From: PBB1 sp046154125
Lineage (GTDB): Bacteria > Pseudomonadota > Gammaproteobacteria > Burkholderiales > Burkholderiaceae_C
Length of the DNA stretch: 64,000 nucleotides
Direction: 5' to 3'
Assembly: GCA_046154125.1 (NCBI GenBank)
Contig: JBJXEJ010000118.1
Coordinates: forward strand, 1 to 64,000
Shown: positions 1 to 6,803 of the stretch, in pieces
Numbering within the stretch: position 1 is the stretch's first letter
How the letters are laid out: each line of letters starts with the position of its first letter
Notes under the pieces: model-generated
The model's database searches: none
The model's input: only the letters and a program-made list of their open reading frames with translations
What the model was told of the DNA's origin: nothing
Made by a program: the position numbers and the translations under genes

Positions 1-359
1 ACGTTGTTGGCGTCCTGCCCGAAGGTGATGAGCTGGATCGCCCGGCTGCGGCGCGTCATGTCCGAGATCGCCGAGATCATCATGTCGCGCGTGCCGACAC
101 TGACCTTCTTGGTCGAGTCCGCCAGATCTTCCATGATGACGCTGACATCGCGCGTGCCGTAGCGCAGGAAGGTCTCGTCCATGCAGCGCAGGCCGTCGGT
201 GAAGTCGGTGACGTTGCGCTGCGGCGTGGTGGAGATGCGGCTGCTGGAAGCGGTGGCCACGTCCTGCTGGCGACTGGGCGCGGGCGCTGCCGCACAGCCG
301 ACCAGCGAGGCGGCCACGACAGCGATCAGCCAGTTCTTGTTCTTGCGGGGATTCTTCAT
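1..359 (-). CDS. Lipoprotein, possibly CsgG/HfaB-like secretion component (partial, C-terminus beyond window)
   Basis: Only the first 119 codons are present; the gene runs off the left edge. The N-terminus has a basic region, a hydrophobic stretch and a lipobox (LVGC, Cys at about residue 22), so the product should be a lipoprotein. The mature part carries a segment (about residues 53-115) with charged, Gly/Thr-containing and RRSRA-type stretches that recalls CsgG/HfaB-family outer-membrane secretion channels, but too little is visible to be sure. It is the last visible gene of a minus-strand series encoding three exported proteins. A CsgG-like pore would fit as the exporter of the repeat proteins encoded just upstream. 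Lipoprotein status is read directly; the CsgG/HfaB assignment is inference. Confidence 0.55.
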   Translation of the reverse strand, partial: MKNPRKNKNWLIAVVAASLVGCAAAPAPSRQQDVATASSSRISTTPQRNVTDFTDGLRCMDETFLRYGTRDVSVIMEDLADSTKKVSVGTRDMMISAISDMTRRSRAIQLITFGQDANN

Positions 360-390
360 CGTTCGCTTTCGCACGCTCGGGTAGACGGAC

Positions 391-738
391 TCACTTGCAG
401 CGGTTGTTCGCCATGATCACATCGCCCTGGACCACCACCGTGGTCTGGGCGCGCGCCGAGGTGCCGAAGCCGGGCTTGGACTGCTCGAACACATTGCCGA
501 TGGCGATGTTGCAACCATCTCCCAGCACGTCGCCGCCCCGGCCCGCAGGCTGCGATGCATCGACCGGTTTCACCTTGGTGCCCTCGCCGCCGCCACGCTG
601 GATCTTGGCGCGGGCAATCCGGGCGTTGATGTCGTCGCTGACCTCGGGCACACCGGCGTGCGCGGGAAGGGCCAGTGTCAGGCACAGCCAGGCGGCTGCG
701 AGCAAGGCGAGGCGGGGGCGGTGCAGACAAGCAGACAT
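391..738 (-). CDS. Small exported protein with two cysteines, candidate minor fibre subunit
   Basis: 115 residues with a clear signal peptide (hydrophobic core about residues 9-25, AHA cleavage site). The mature protein is about 88 residues. It ends with a conserved-looking segment that has one Cys in GDGC, then NIAIGN, then a beta-prone VVVQGDV stretch, then a terminal Cys (NRCK), so a single disulfide is plausible. The AIGN element faintly recalls HfaA/curli-type subunits; I do not recognise the family. ATG at 738 follows a GGGAGA Shine-Dalgarno. It lies 31 bases before the lipoprotein gene and 38 bases after the repeat-protein gene on the same strand. A role as nucleator or minor subunit is inference only. 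Confidence 0.7.
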   Translation of the reverse strand: MSACLHRPRLALLAAAWLCLTLALPAHAGVPEVSDDINARIARAKIQRGGGEGTKVKPVDASQPAGRGGDVLGDGCNIAIGNVFEQSKPGFGTSARAQTTVVVQGDVIMANNRCK

Positions 739-776
739 GGTCGTTCTCCCTGGGCGTTCGTCTTGAAGTGATTGAT

Positions 777-1664
777 TCAGCGGCCGTCGATGCCGCCAAG
801 GATCATCTTCTGCGTATTGTTGTTCCCGGCCGCCGCGCCCAGCTGGGTGAGGTTTCCGGTGACGACCACGAACGTGGTCGCATCCCTGATCGACGAATTG
901 TTGACGCTGCCGACGTTGATGACCTGAAGGTTTTTCCCGGCCAGGCCGCTGCCGGCCAACTGCGTCACGAAGCCGAGCACGGCCCCGTTGGTGGTGACGT
1001 TGTGCACCTGCGAGTCGTTGATGCTGCCGACCAGCAGCTGCTGGACATTGGTGCCGCCGATCGCGCCGACCGCCGTCTGGGTGACCACACCGCCCACCGC
1101 ACCCGTGGCCGTGAGGTTGCGGCCATCGACATCGCTGACGCCGCCGACCAGGATCAGCTGCTTGTCGGTGACGCTGTTGCCGGTGCCGGTCTGCAAGATT
1201 AATCCCCCGGTGACGCCGGTGGCAGTGATGTTGCGTGCCGCCACCGTGCCCTGCACCGCACCGATGCCGATGCGCTGGTCGACGCGGCCCAGCGCGTTCT
1301 GCGTGATGGCGCCGACGGCCGTCCCGTTGACTGTCACGTTGCGTGCATCCACGTTGCCCTGGACCGAGCCGATGCCGATGTTCTGGCGGCTCGCCCCGGT
1401 GGTGGCCTGGGTGATGGCGCCGATCACGTTGGCCGTCGCGTTGATGTCGTTGGCGTTGATCTTTCCCGACACCCCGCCGCTCGCGCTCGTCTGCTGCGTC
1501 GACTGCCCCGGCTGCCCCGCGGCCGTCTGGGTGAGGCTGCCGGTGATGGTGCTGCGGGTGGTGATGTTGCCGGCGTCGACGCCGCGGTCCTGGGCGTGGG
1601 CGCTTTCGCCGAGCGACGCAGCGATTGCAAGCAGGGCCAGAGCGATCATGCGGACTGAGGTCAT
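777..1664 (-). CDS. Exported Asn/Gln/Gly-rich repeat protein (candidate amyloid-like fibre protein, paralogue 2)
   Basis: 295 residues: signal peptide (cleavage after about residue 24, AHA-Q) followed by about seven imperfect tandem repeats of 36-41 residues filling the rest. The repeat reads roughly ARNITATGxVxGxITQ, a Gly-rich spacer, then a Q-x-I-x-VGSV element, with Asn and Gln at fixed positions. Two short beta-strands per repeat with stacked Asn/Gln is the layout of curli-type subunits, though the sequence is not CsgA. No cysteines were noticed in the repeats. ATG at 1664 has GGAG upstream; the longer open frame to 1730 lacks a signal peptide. It is a tandem paralogue of the gene at 1714-2580. 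Fibre function is inferred. Confidence 0.75.
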   Translation of the reverse strand: MTSVRMIALALLAIAASLGESAHAQDRGVDAGNITTRSTITGSLTQTAAGQPGQSTQQTSASGGVSGKINANDINATANVIGAITQATTGASRQNIGIGSVQGNVDARNVTVNGTAVGAITQNALGRVDQRIGIGAVQGTVAARNITATGVTGGLILQTGTGNSVTDKQLILVGGVSDVDGRNLTATGAVGGVVTQTAVGAIGGTNVQQLLVGSINDSQVHNVTTNGAVLGFVTQLAGSGLAGKNLQVINVGSVNNSSIRDATTFVVVTGNLTQLGAAAGNNNTQKMILGGIDGR

Positions 1665-1713
1665 GTTGATCTCCGGGGGAACGCGTGGGTGAAGAGGAAA
1701 GTCTTGCCCGCGA

Positions 1714-2580
1714 TCACTTCGACTCGCCATTGCCGCTCACGTCGGCGCCCTGCACACCACCGACGACAGCGCTTTGCGAGTTCATGCTGGCACCTGCAGA
1801 AGCCGCGATCTGCGTGACCAATCCGTTGACCGTACCCGTGGCATTGATGTTGCGAGCGCGCGTGTTTTGCACACCGCCCACGGTGACGAACTGTTCGTTG
1901 GCAAACCCGCCCGCCGACATACCCACCTGGAGAAGGCTGCCGCGCAGCGTGCCATTGAGCGTCAAGTTGTCGGCGTCCACGCCTCGCGCGCCACCGATGA
2001 CCCCGATCTGCCTGTTGGCACCGCCCACAGCCACCGTATTGACTTGAGTGGATGCGCCCGCCAGGGTGCCGGTCGCGTTGATGTTGTTCGCCTTGACTTC
2101 CGTCACGGCACCGATCTGCAGCGCCTGAATGTTCACGCCCGCCGCCACCGTGGCACCGGTCTGCGAGATCACACCGGTGGCGGTGCCGTTCACACGGACA
2201 TTGTTGGCCTGGGTGTCGGAAACCGAGCCCACGGCAGCGAGCTGCTCGTTAGATCCGTCTGCAGCGCCCAGGCGGGTCTGAGCGATCAGGCCATTCACGG
2301 TCCCGGTGGCGTCGATCCGGTCGGCGCTCACGGTGCCGGCCACACCGCCGACGCTCACTTTCTGACCCCCGATGACGGCGCCGCTGGGGGAGACGCCAAA
2401 CCGCTCGCTGTTGCCAACGCTGAGCGCTCCGCCGCCGATCTGCGTGATCGCGCCGTTCACGGTGCCCCGGGCGTTGATGTTTCCAGCGACGTCGACACCC
2501 GGCTTGGTCAGTGACTGCGCCTGCACGGCAACAGCGGCAAAGGCGGCGACGAGGGCGAGGGCGATTCGGGTGGCGTTCAT
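1714..2580 (-). CDS. Exported Asn/Gln/Gly-rich repeat protein (candidate amyloid-like fibre protein, paralogue 1)
   Basis: 288 residues with a signal peptide (MNATRIALALV..., cleavage near VQAQ at about residue 22) and about six to seven repeats of 38-41 residues of the same pattern as the next gene: ARNINATGTVNGLVTQ, an Ala/Gly spacer, then NxQ and VGGV/VGSV elements. The first repeat is degenerate and longer. ATG at 2580 is preceded by AAGGAG at good spacing; the upstream extension to 2682 has no signal sequence. This is the first structural gene after the sigma/anti-sigma pair, separated by about 210 bases that could hold a promoter. The low-complexity repeat content was read directly; function as a surface fibre or adhesin is inference. 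Confidence 0.75.
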   Translation of the reverse strand: MNATRIALALVAAFAAVAVQAQSLTKPGVDVAGNINARGTVNGAITQIGGGALSVGNSERFGVSPSGAVIGGQKVSVGGVAGTVSADRIDATGTVNGLIAQTRLGAADGSNEQLAAVGSVSDTQANNVRVNGTATGVISQTGATVAAGVNIQALQIGAVTEVKANNINATGTLAGASTQVNTVAVGGANRQIGVIGGARGVDADNLTLNGTLRGSLLQVGMSAGGFANEQFVTVGGVQNTRARNINATGTVNGLVTQIAASAGASMNSQSAVVGGVQGADVSGNGESK

Positions 2581-2723
2581 GGTGATCTCCTTGGGTGTGG
2601 GCTGGTTGGTTTGCGGTGGCCTCGTGGCCGCCTGAACCCACTTACGGAGCGGATGTGTCGATCGGAGGCGGATCGGCACCACTATTTTTCTCAGTAGAAA
2701 CCCGCGTCTCTGGCCATGCGGGG

Positions 2724-2738
2724 CGGAGTCGGACTCCG
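2724..2738. repeat. 15-base palindrome between anti-sigma gene and repeat-protein genes
   Basis: CGGAGTC-G-GACTCCG is a perfect 7-base inverted repeat around one central base, about 145 bases upstream of the repeat-protein start codon at 2580. No T-run follows on either strand, so it does not look like a terminator. It could be a protein binding site; there is no direct evidence for that. Confidence 0.4.
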
Positions 2739-2790
2739 GAGCGATCCGCCGAGTGGGGAAAGTGGGGGTGCCGCGGGAGCGGCGGCGTCT

Positions 2791-3531
2791 CTACCAGAGC
2801 TTGACGCAGAACCCGGACAGCACGAACTCGCCGGACGGAGTCGCAGCGCCGGTCACCGGCGCCACCTCGAAAGTCACTCCCAGGCGGGGCACCTTCGACA
2901 GCAGCATTTCGGAGCTGTTGGCGATCTCGAAGGTGCTGCTCTTGAGTGGATCGGCCGGCGCCGCCACGCCCAGCGGGAACGGTGCACCGTCCTTCGGCAG
3001 CGCCCAGACCTGGATCACCCGACCCGCCGGAACGCTGACCGGTCGCAGGAACTTGACGCTCACGCGCGTGCCCTGGCGGGTCGAGCTGACCAGCAGCGTG
3101 GGCTGGTTGTCGGCGTTGGTCAGCAGGCCGACGTAGCTCTGCGGCAGGCCTTGCTCTTCCTGCGCCAACCTGTCGAGCGACACGAAGAGAGCGGGGTTCG
3201 TCATCACCACGCTGGCCGTCATCGCCGCGCCGAAGGCAAAGCCCATGGCGGGCTTGAACAGCCGAGCCAGCCAGCCGGACTTCGATGCACCGGCAGCCGA
3301 GCGCGGCGCAGTGCGCGCATCGATGGCGGCCCAGACCCGGTCAGGCGGCGTCACATGCGGCACCGAACTCGCCAGACCGGCCAGCCGCTCCTCCCAGTCC
3401 ACCAGCGCCGTGCGCGCGGCAGGCAGTTCGCGCAGCAGCCGCTCGAACCGCCTGCGGGCCGGGCCGCCCAGCGTGCCCAGCGCAAACCTGGCCGCGAGGT
3501 GATCCAGCAGGACGGGGTGGTCGTAGTTCAT
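2791..3531 (-). CDS. Anti-sigma factor, RskA/anti-sigma-K family
   Basis: 246 residues. The N-terminal 75 residues are the cytoplasmic anti-sigma helical region (opening with LAARFALGTLGG, then an arginine-rich helix). A single transmembrane helix lies at about 94-112. The periplasmic part (about 130-240) has the anti-sigma-K layout, including VIQVWALPKDG and a C-terminal SGEFVLSG-like ending. The protein would hold the sigma factor encoded just upstream (28-base gap, same strand) at the membrane until an envelope signal arrives. The canonical HXXXC zinc motif was not seen, as expected for RskA-type proteins. The pair sits directly upstream of the repeat-protein genes, which are therefore candidate targets. 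Confidence 0.85.
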   Translation of the reverse strand: MNYDHPVLLDHLAARFALGTLGGPARRRFERLLRELPAARTALVDWEERLAGLASSVPHVTPPDRVWAAIDARTAPRSAAGASKSGWLARLFKPAMGFAFGAAMTASVVMTNPALFVSLDRLAQEEQGLPQSYVGLLTNADNQPTLLVSSTRQGTRVSVKFLRPVSVPAGRVIQVWALPKDGAPFPLGVAAPADPLKSSTFEIANSSEMLLSKVPRLGVTFEVAPVTGAATPSGEFVLSGFCVKLW

Positions 3532-3559
3532 GGCATTCGCGGACGAATCGTCGGCACGC

Positions 3560-4120
3560 TCAGTGCGCCAGGCATTTCTTCAGGCGCTCGAGTCCGCGCC
3601 GCACCCAGGCCTTCACGCTGCCGATCGGCGCGGTGATGTGCTCTGCGATCTCGGATTGCGACATGCCGTGGTAATAGGCCAGCGCAAGGCATTGCCGTGG
3701 CGAGGCGTCGAGCGATTCCATGCAGGTGCGTATTTCCATTGTCTCGGCCGCCTGCATCATCAGTTGCATCGGGTTCGGGCGCTCGTCGGCGATCTGGTGA
3801 GCCTCGGGGTCCTCATCGGCATCGAGCGAATCGGCGACGTGCCGCTTGCCGCTGCGCAACTGATCGAGGGCCTTGTTGCGAACGATGGAAATCAGCCAGG
3901 TCATGGGCTGAGCCTGGCTGGCCTGATAGCTGCCGGCGTGGTGCCAGACGTTCACGAATGCCTCCTGAAGCACGTCCTCGGCGAGGTCGCGTCGGTTCAA
4001 GATACGGAGCGCGACGCCGAACAGATGCGCGCTCGTGGCATCGTAAACACGACGCAAGGCGGCTCGCTCGCCGAGAGCGAGTCGAGCGATGTCGGCTTGG
4101 AGGGCGGAGGAATCGAACAT
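3560..4120 (-). CDS. ECF-family RNA polymerase sigma factor (SigK-like)
   Basis: 186 residues, typical ECF length. Region 2 spans about residues 20-90 (RRDLAEDVLQEAFVNVW, then MTWLISIVRNKALDQLR). Region 4 spans about 128-180 and has a helix-turn-helix (MSQSEIAEHI...GSVKAWVRRGLERL). It directs RNA polymerase to a small regulon and is presumably held by the RskA-type partner encoded immediately downstream. Its position at the head of a minus-strand run that includes two fibre-like repeat proteins, a small secreted protein and a lipoprotein suggests autoregulation of this locus. I did not identify the promoter it recognises. Confidence 0.9.
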   Translation of the reverse strand: MFDSSALQADIARLALGERAALRRVYDATSAHLFGVALRILNRRDLAEDVLQEAFVNVWHHAGSYQASQAQPMTWLISIVRNKALDQLRSGKRHVADSLDADEDPEAHQIADERPNPMQLMMQAAETMEIRTCMESLDASPRQCLALAYYHGMSQSEIAEHITAPIGSVKAWVRRGLERLKKCLAH

Positions 4121-4156
4121 GGGCGACGCAGCGGCGCACCTAGTCTAGACGCCGTG

Positions 4157-4654
4157 TCACGAATCCCGTCGAGCGGTGCCCGTGAATCGGCGCAGCCGCT
4201 GCGCCACGCGGCGCTTGACGACTCGGCCGGCACGCCAGGCCCACGAGGCGCGCACCTGCGCCAGCAGCGCGGTCTTCCACACCGACCACCGCGTGTAGAG
4301 GCTTGCAAACCAGGGCAGGCGCATCAGCGCAGGCTGGGTCAACGCAAACAGGTGCGCGACGACGGCGGTGCCGACGAGCTTGGCAGCCAGGATGAGCAGC
4401 ACGCCGAGCAGTTTGTGCCCCTGCCCGATCAGCCACAGCGCGCCCAGCTTGACCGGCAGCAACGCCAGCGCCGGGACGAAGAACACCACCAACGCGACAT
4501 GGGGCGACAGGCCGGCGATGCTGCGTTCCAGCCAGGCCAGCAGCGGCAGCCGGGAGATGCGCGCCATCAGCCGCTGCAGCGGCTCCCAGCCCCATTCCTC
4601 GAACAGGATGACCAGCGCCAGCAGCGCGCCGAAGAGGCGCTTGAGCCAGATCAT
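4157..4654 (-). CDS. Hypothetical membrane protein
   Basis: 165 residues from ATG 4654; a GTG six codons upstream (4672) is an alternative start. Hydrophobic segments are visible at about 5-20, 50-70 and 80-105, followed by a strongly basic Arg-rich C-terminal tail, which suggests a membrane protein with a cytoplasmic tail. I do not recognise the family. It starts about 25 bases after the tgt stop on the same strand and may be cotranscribed with tgt; no functional link is evident. Confidence 0.65.
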   Translation of the reverse strand: MIWLKRLFGALLALVILFEEWGWEPLQRLMARISRLPLLAWLERSIAGLSPHVALVVFFVPALALLPVKLGALWLIGQGHKLLGVLLILAAKLVGTAVVAHLFALTQPALMRLPWFASLYTRWSVWKTALLAQVRASWAWRAGRVVKRRVAQRLRRFTGTARRDS

Positions 4655-4678
4655 GGGGCGGTGGGGCGGCACCGCGCG

Positions 4679-5812
4679 CTAACCAATGCCACGCGCCCGG
4701 TCGGCCTTGAACTGTGCGACGAAGGCGTCGAAGCGGCCGGCATCGAGCGCATCGCGGATCTCGCGCATCAGGTTCAGGTAGTAATGCAGGTTGTGGATGC
4801 TGGCCAACATCGGCGCCAGCATCTCGCCACAGCGTTCCAGGTGGTGCAGGTAGGCGCGGCTGAAGCCTCCGGCGCAGGCCTGGCAGGTGCAGGTCGGGTC
4901 GATCGGGCTTTCGTCGTTCTTGTAGCGCGCGTTACGCAGACGCAGGTCGCCGAAGCGGGTGAACAGATGCCCGTTGCGCGCATTGCGGGTCGGCATCACG
5001 CAGTCGAACATGTCGATGCCGGCGGCGACGCCGTCGACCAGGTCTTCCGGCGTGCCGACGCCCATCAGGTAGCGCGGTTTGGTGGCAGGCAGCTTCGGCG
5101 CGGTGTGCTGCAGCACGCGCAGCATGTCTTCCTTCGGCTCGCCGACGCTCAGGCCACCGATCGAGTAGCCGGGGAAGTCGAGCTCGACCAGGCTGGCCAG
5201 CGACTCGTCGCGCAGGGTCTCGAACATGCCGCCCTGCACGATGCCGAACAGCGCGTTCGGGTTCTCGCCGCGCGCAAACTCATCGACGCAGCGCCGCGCC
5301 CAGCGCGCGCTCAGCTCCATCGAACGGCGCGCCTCGGCCTCGGTGGTGATGTGGCCGGCGGTGTCGTACGGTGTGCACTCATCGAACTGCATCACGATGT
5401 CGGAGTTCAGCGTGCGCTGGATCTGCATGCTGACCTCGGGCGTCATGAACAGCTTGTCGCCGTTGACCGGAGACGAGAACTTCACGCCCTCCTCGCTGAT
5501 CTTGCGGGTGTCGCCGAGGCTCCAGACCTGGAAGCCGCCGCTGTCGGTCAGGATCGGCTTGCTCCAGCGCTCGAATTGGTGCAGGCCGCCGAACTGTTCC
5601 AGCACGTCCAGACCCGGACGCATCCACAGGTGGAAGGTGTTACCGAGGATGATCTGCGCGCCCATCGCCTCGAGCGCGCTGGGCATCACGCCCTTGACGG
5701 TGCCGTAGGTGCCCACGGGCATGAAGATCGGTGTCTCGACGACGCCGTGATTGAGCGTCATGCGGCCGCGGCGGGCCGCTCCCTGGGTGGTCAGTACGTC
5801 GAACGTCAGCAT
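4679..5812 (-). CDS. tgt: tRNA-guanine transglycosylase (queuine tRNA-ribosyltransferase)
   Basis: 377 residues, the usual bacterial length. It exchanges guanine 34 of tRNAs with GUN anticodons for preQ1, the base-insertion step of queuosine biosynthesis. Visible landmarks are general acid/base Asp90 in LTDSGGFQ, VQGG at about 192-195, GGLSVGEP at about 219, nucleophile Asp270 in DMFDCVMPTRNARNG, and the zinc site C308-x-C310-xx-C313 with His340. The ATG at 5812 gives the standard N-terminus; the frame is open further upstream without homology. Its pathway partner queA lies at 8417-9511 on the same strand, but the two are separated by an opposite-strand gene pair. Confidence 0.97.
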   Translation of the reverse strand: MLTFDVLTTQGAARRGRMTLNHGVVETPIFMPVGTYGTVKGVMPSALEAMGAQIILGNTFHLWMRPGLDVLEQFGGLHQFERWSKPILTDSGGFQVWSLGDTRKISEEGVKFSSPVNGDKLFMTPEVSMQIQRTLNSDIVMQFDECTPYDTAGHITTEAEARRSMELSARWARRCVDEFARGENPNALFGIVQGGMFETLRDESLASLVELDFPGYSIGGLSVGEPKEDMLRVLQHTAPKLPATKPRYLMGVGTPEDLVDGVAAGIDMFDCVMPTRNARNGHLFTRFGDLRLRNARYKNDESPIDPTCTCQACAGGFSRAYLHHLERCGEMLAPMLASIHNLHYYLNLMREIRDALDAGRFDAFVAQFKADRARGIG

Positions 5813-5939
5813 CGGGCGATTGTCGCGTGCGGTGTCGCATCGCTTGCCGCGCAGTGGAGCGTTATCCTCGGCGCCGCACTCACCCATCGCGCGTGCGAAC
5901 CCATCTCTCGAACGCGCCCACCCGGCCAGCCCCTCGCCC

Positions 5940-6803
5940 ATGCACCTGCCGCCGCTCCTTGCCTTGATGCGGCCGCACCAGTGGCTGAAGAACGTCTTCG
6001 TCTTCGCCGGGCTGGTGTTCAGCCAGTCGTGGCACGACGCCGAACGCGTGACGCTGGTGCTGTCGGCCTTCGGCGTGTTCTGCCTGTTCTCCAGCGCGGT
6101 CTACATCGTCAACGACTGGCGTGATCGCGACAGCGACGCGCTGCACCCGACCAAGCGGCTGAGGCCGCTGGCCAGCGGCACGGTCGGCCCGGCAGCCGCC
6201 TTCACGCTGGCCGCACTGCTGCTGGTCGGCGGCGTCGTGCTCGCAGGCGGCAACCGCACGCTGCTCGGACTGGTCGGTCTCTACGTCGTGAGCAACGCGG
6301 CCTATTCGTGGCGGCTCAAGCGCGTGCCGGTGGTCGACGTGTTCATCATCGCGCTGGGCTTCATGCTGCGGCTGCTGGCGGGCACCGTTGGCGTCGGCAT
6401 CCCGCCGTCGCGCTGGCTGATCCTGACCGGCATCTTCGCGGCGCTGTTCCTGGGGTTCTCGAAGCGCCGCGCAGAGACGTTTCACGCCGCGGCGAGCCAG
6501 CGCGCGGTGCTGGAGCACTATCCGCCCGCGCTGCTGGACACCTTCGTGTCGGTGACGATGACAGCCACGCTGATGACCTACAGCCTGTTCGCCACCAGCC
6601 CCGAATCGCAGGCACAGCACGGCGAGCGGCTGGTCTACACCGTGCCCGTCGTGATCTTCGGGATGCTGCGCTACGCCTACCAGGTGCACCGCGGCCGCGG
6701 CGAGGACGTCGCGAGCGACCTGTTGCGCGATCCGTGGATCGCCGGCGCGCTGATCGCCTGGCTGCTGGTCTTCATCGCGCCCCTGCTGACGGCTGCCTCA
6801 TGA
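5940..6803 (+). CDS. UbiA-family prenyltransferase, decaprenyl-phosphate phosphoribosyltransferase-like
   Basis: 287 residues, polytopic, with about eight hydrophobic helices. The Asp-rich motif NDWRDRDSD followed by HPTKRLRPLASG (about residues 59-80) is characteristic of the UbiA branch containing 5-phosphoribose-1-diphosphate:decaprenyl-phosphate phosphoribosyltransferase, which makes polyprenyl-phosphate-linked pentose donors. A second SKRRAE-type loop lies near residue 170. The stop overlaps the ATG of the following glycosyltransferase (ATGA), so the two are translationally coupled. A lipid-linked sugar made here could be used by that glycosyltransferase. DprE-like epimerase genes were not found in the window, so the exact sugar is unknown. 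Confidence 0.8.
   Translation: MHLPPLLALMRPHQWLKNVFVFAGLVFSQSWHDAERVTLVLSAFGVFCLFSSAVYIVNDWRDRDSDALHPTKRLRPLASGTVGPAAAFTLAALLLVGGVVLAGGNRTLLGLVGLYVVSNAAYSWRLKRVPVVDVFIIALGFMLRLLAGTVGVGIPPSRWLILTGIFAALFLGFSKRRAETFHAAASQRAVLEHYPPALLDTFVSVTMTATLMTYSLFATSPESQAQHGERLVYTVPVVIFGMLRYAYQVHRGRGEDVASDLLRDPWIAGALIAWLLVFIAPLLTAAS

Noticed and set aside
777..2580. Repeated DNA as a possible CRISPR array or mobile repeat
   Set aside because: The periodicity is in protein repeats of about 110-120 bases with varying DNA, inside two open reading frames with signal peptides.
5812..5941. Longer tgt start
   Set aside because: TGT proteins begin close to the first strand, matching ATG 5812; the extension has no homology and would overlap the divergent promoter region.
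3530..6124. 864-codon open frame on the plus strand across sigma, membrane-protein and tgt genes
   Set aside because: Antisense to tgt and the sigma factor, composition dominated by Arg/Gln/His/Ala as in mirror frames of high-GC genes; no recognisable domain.
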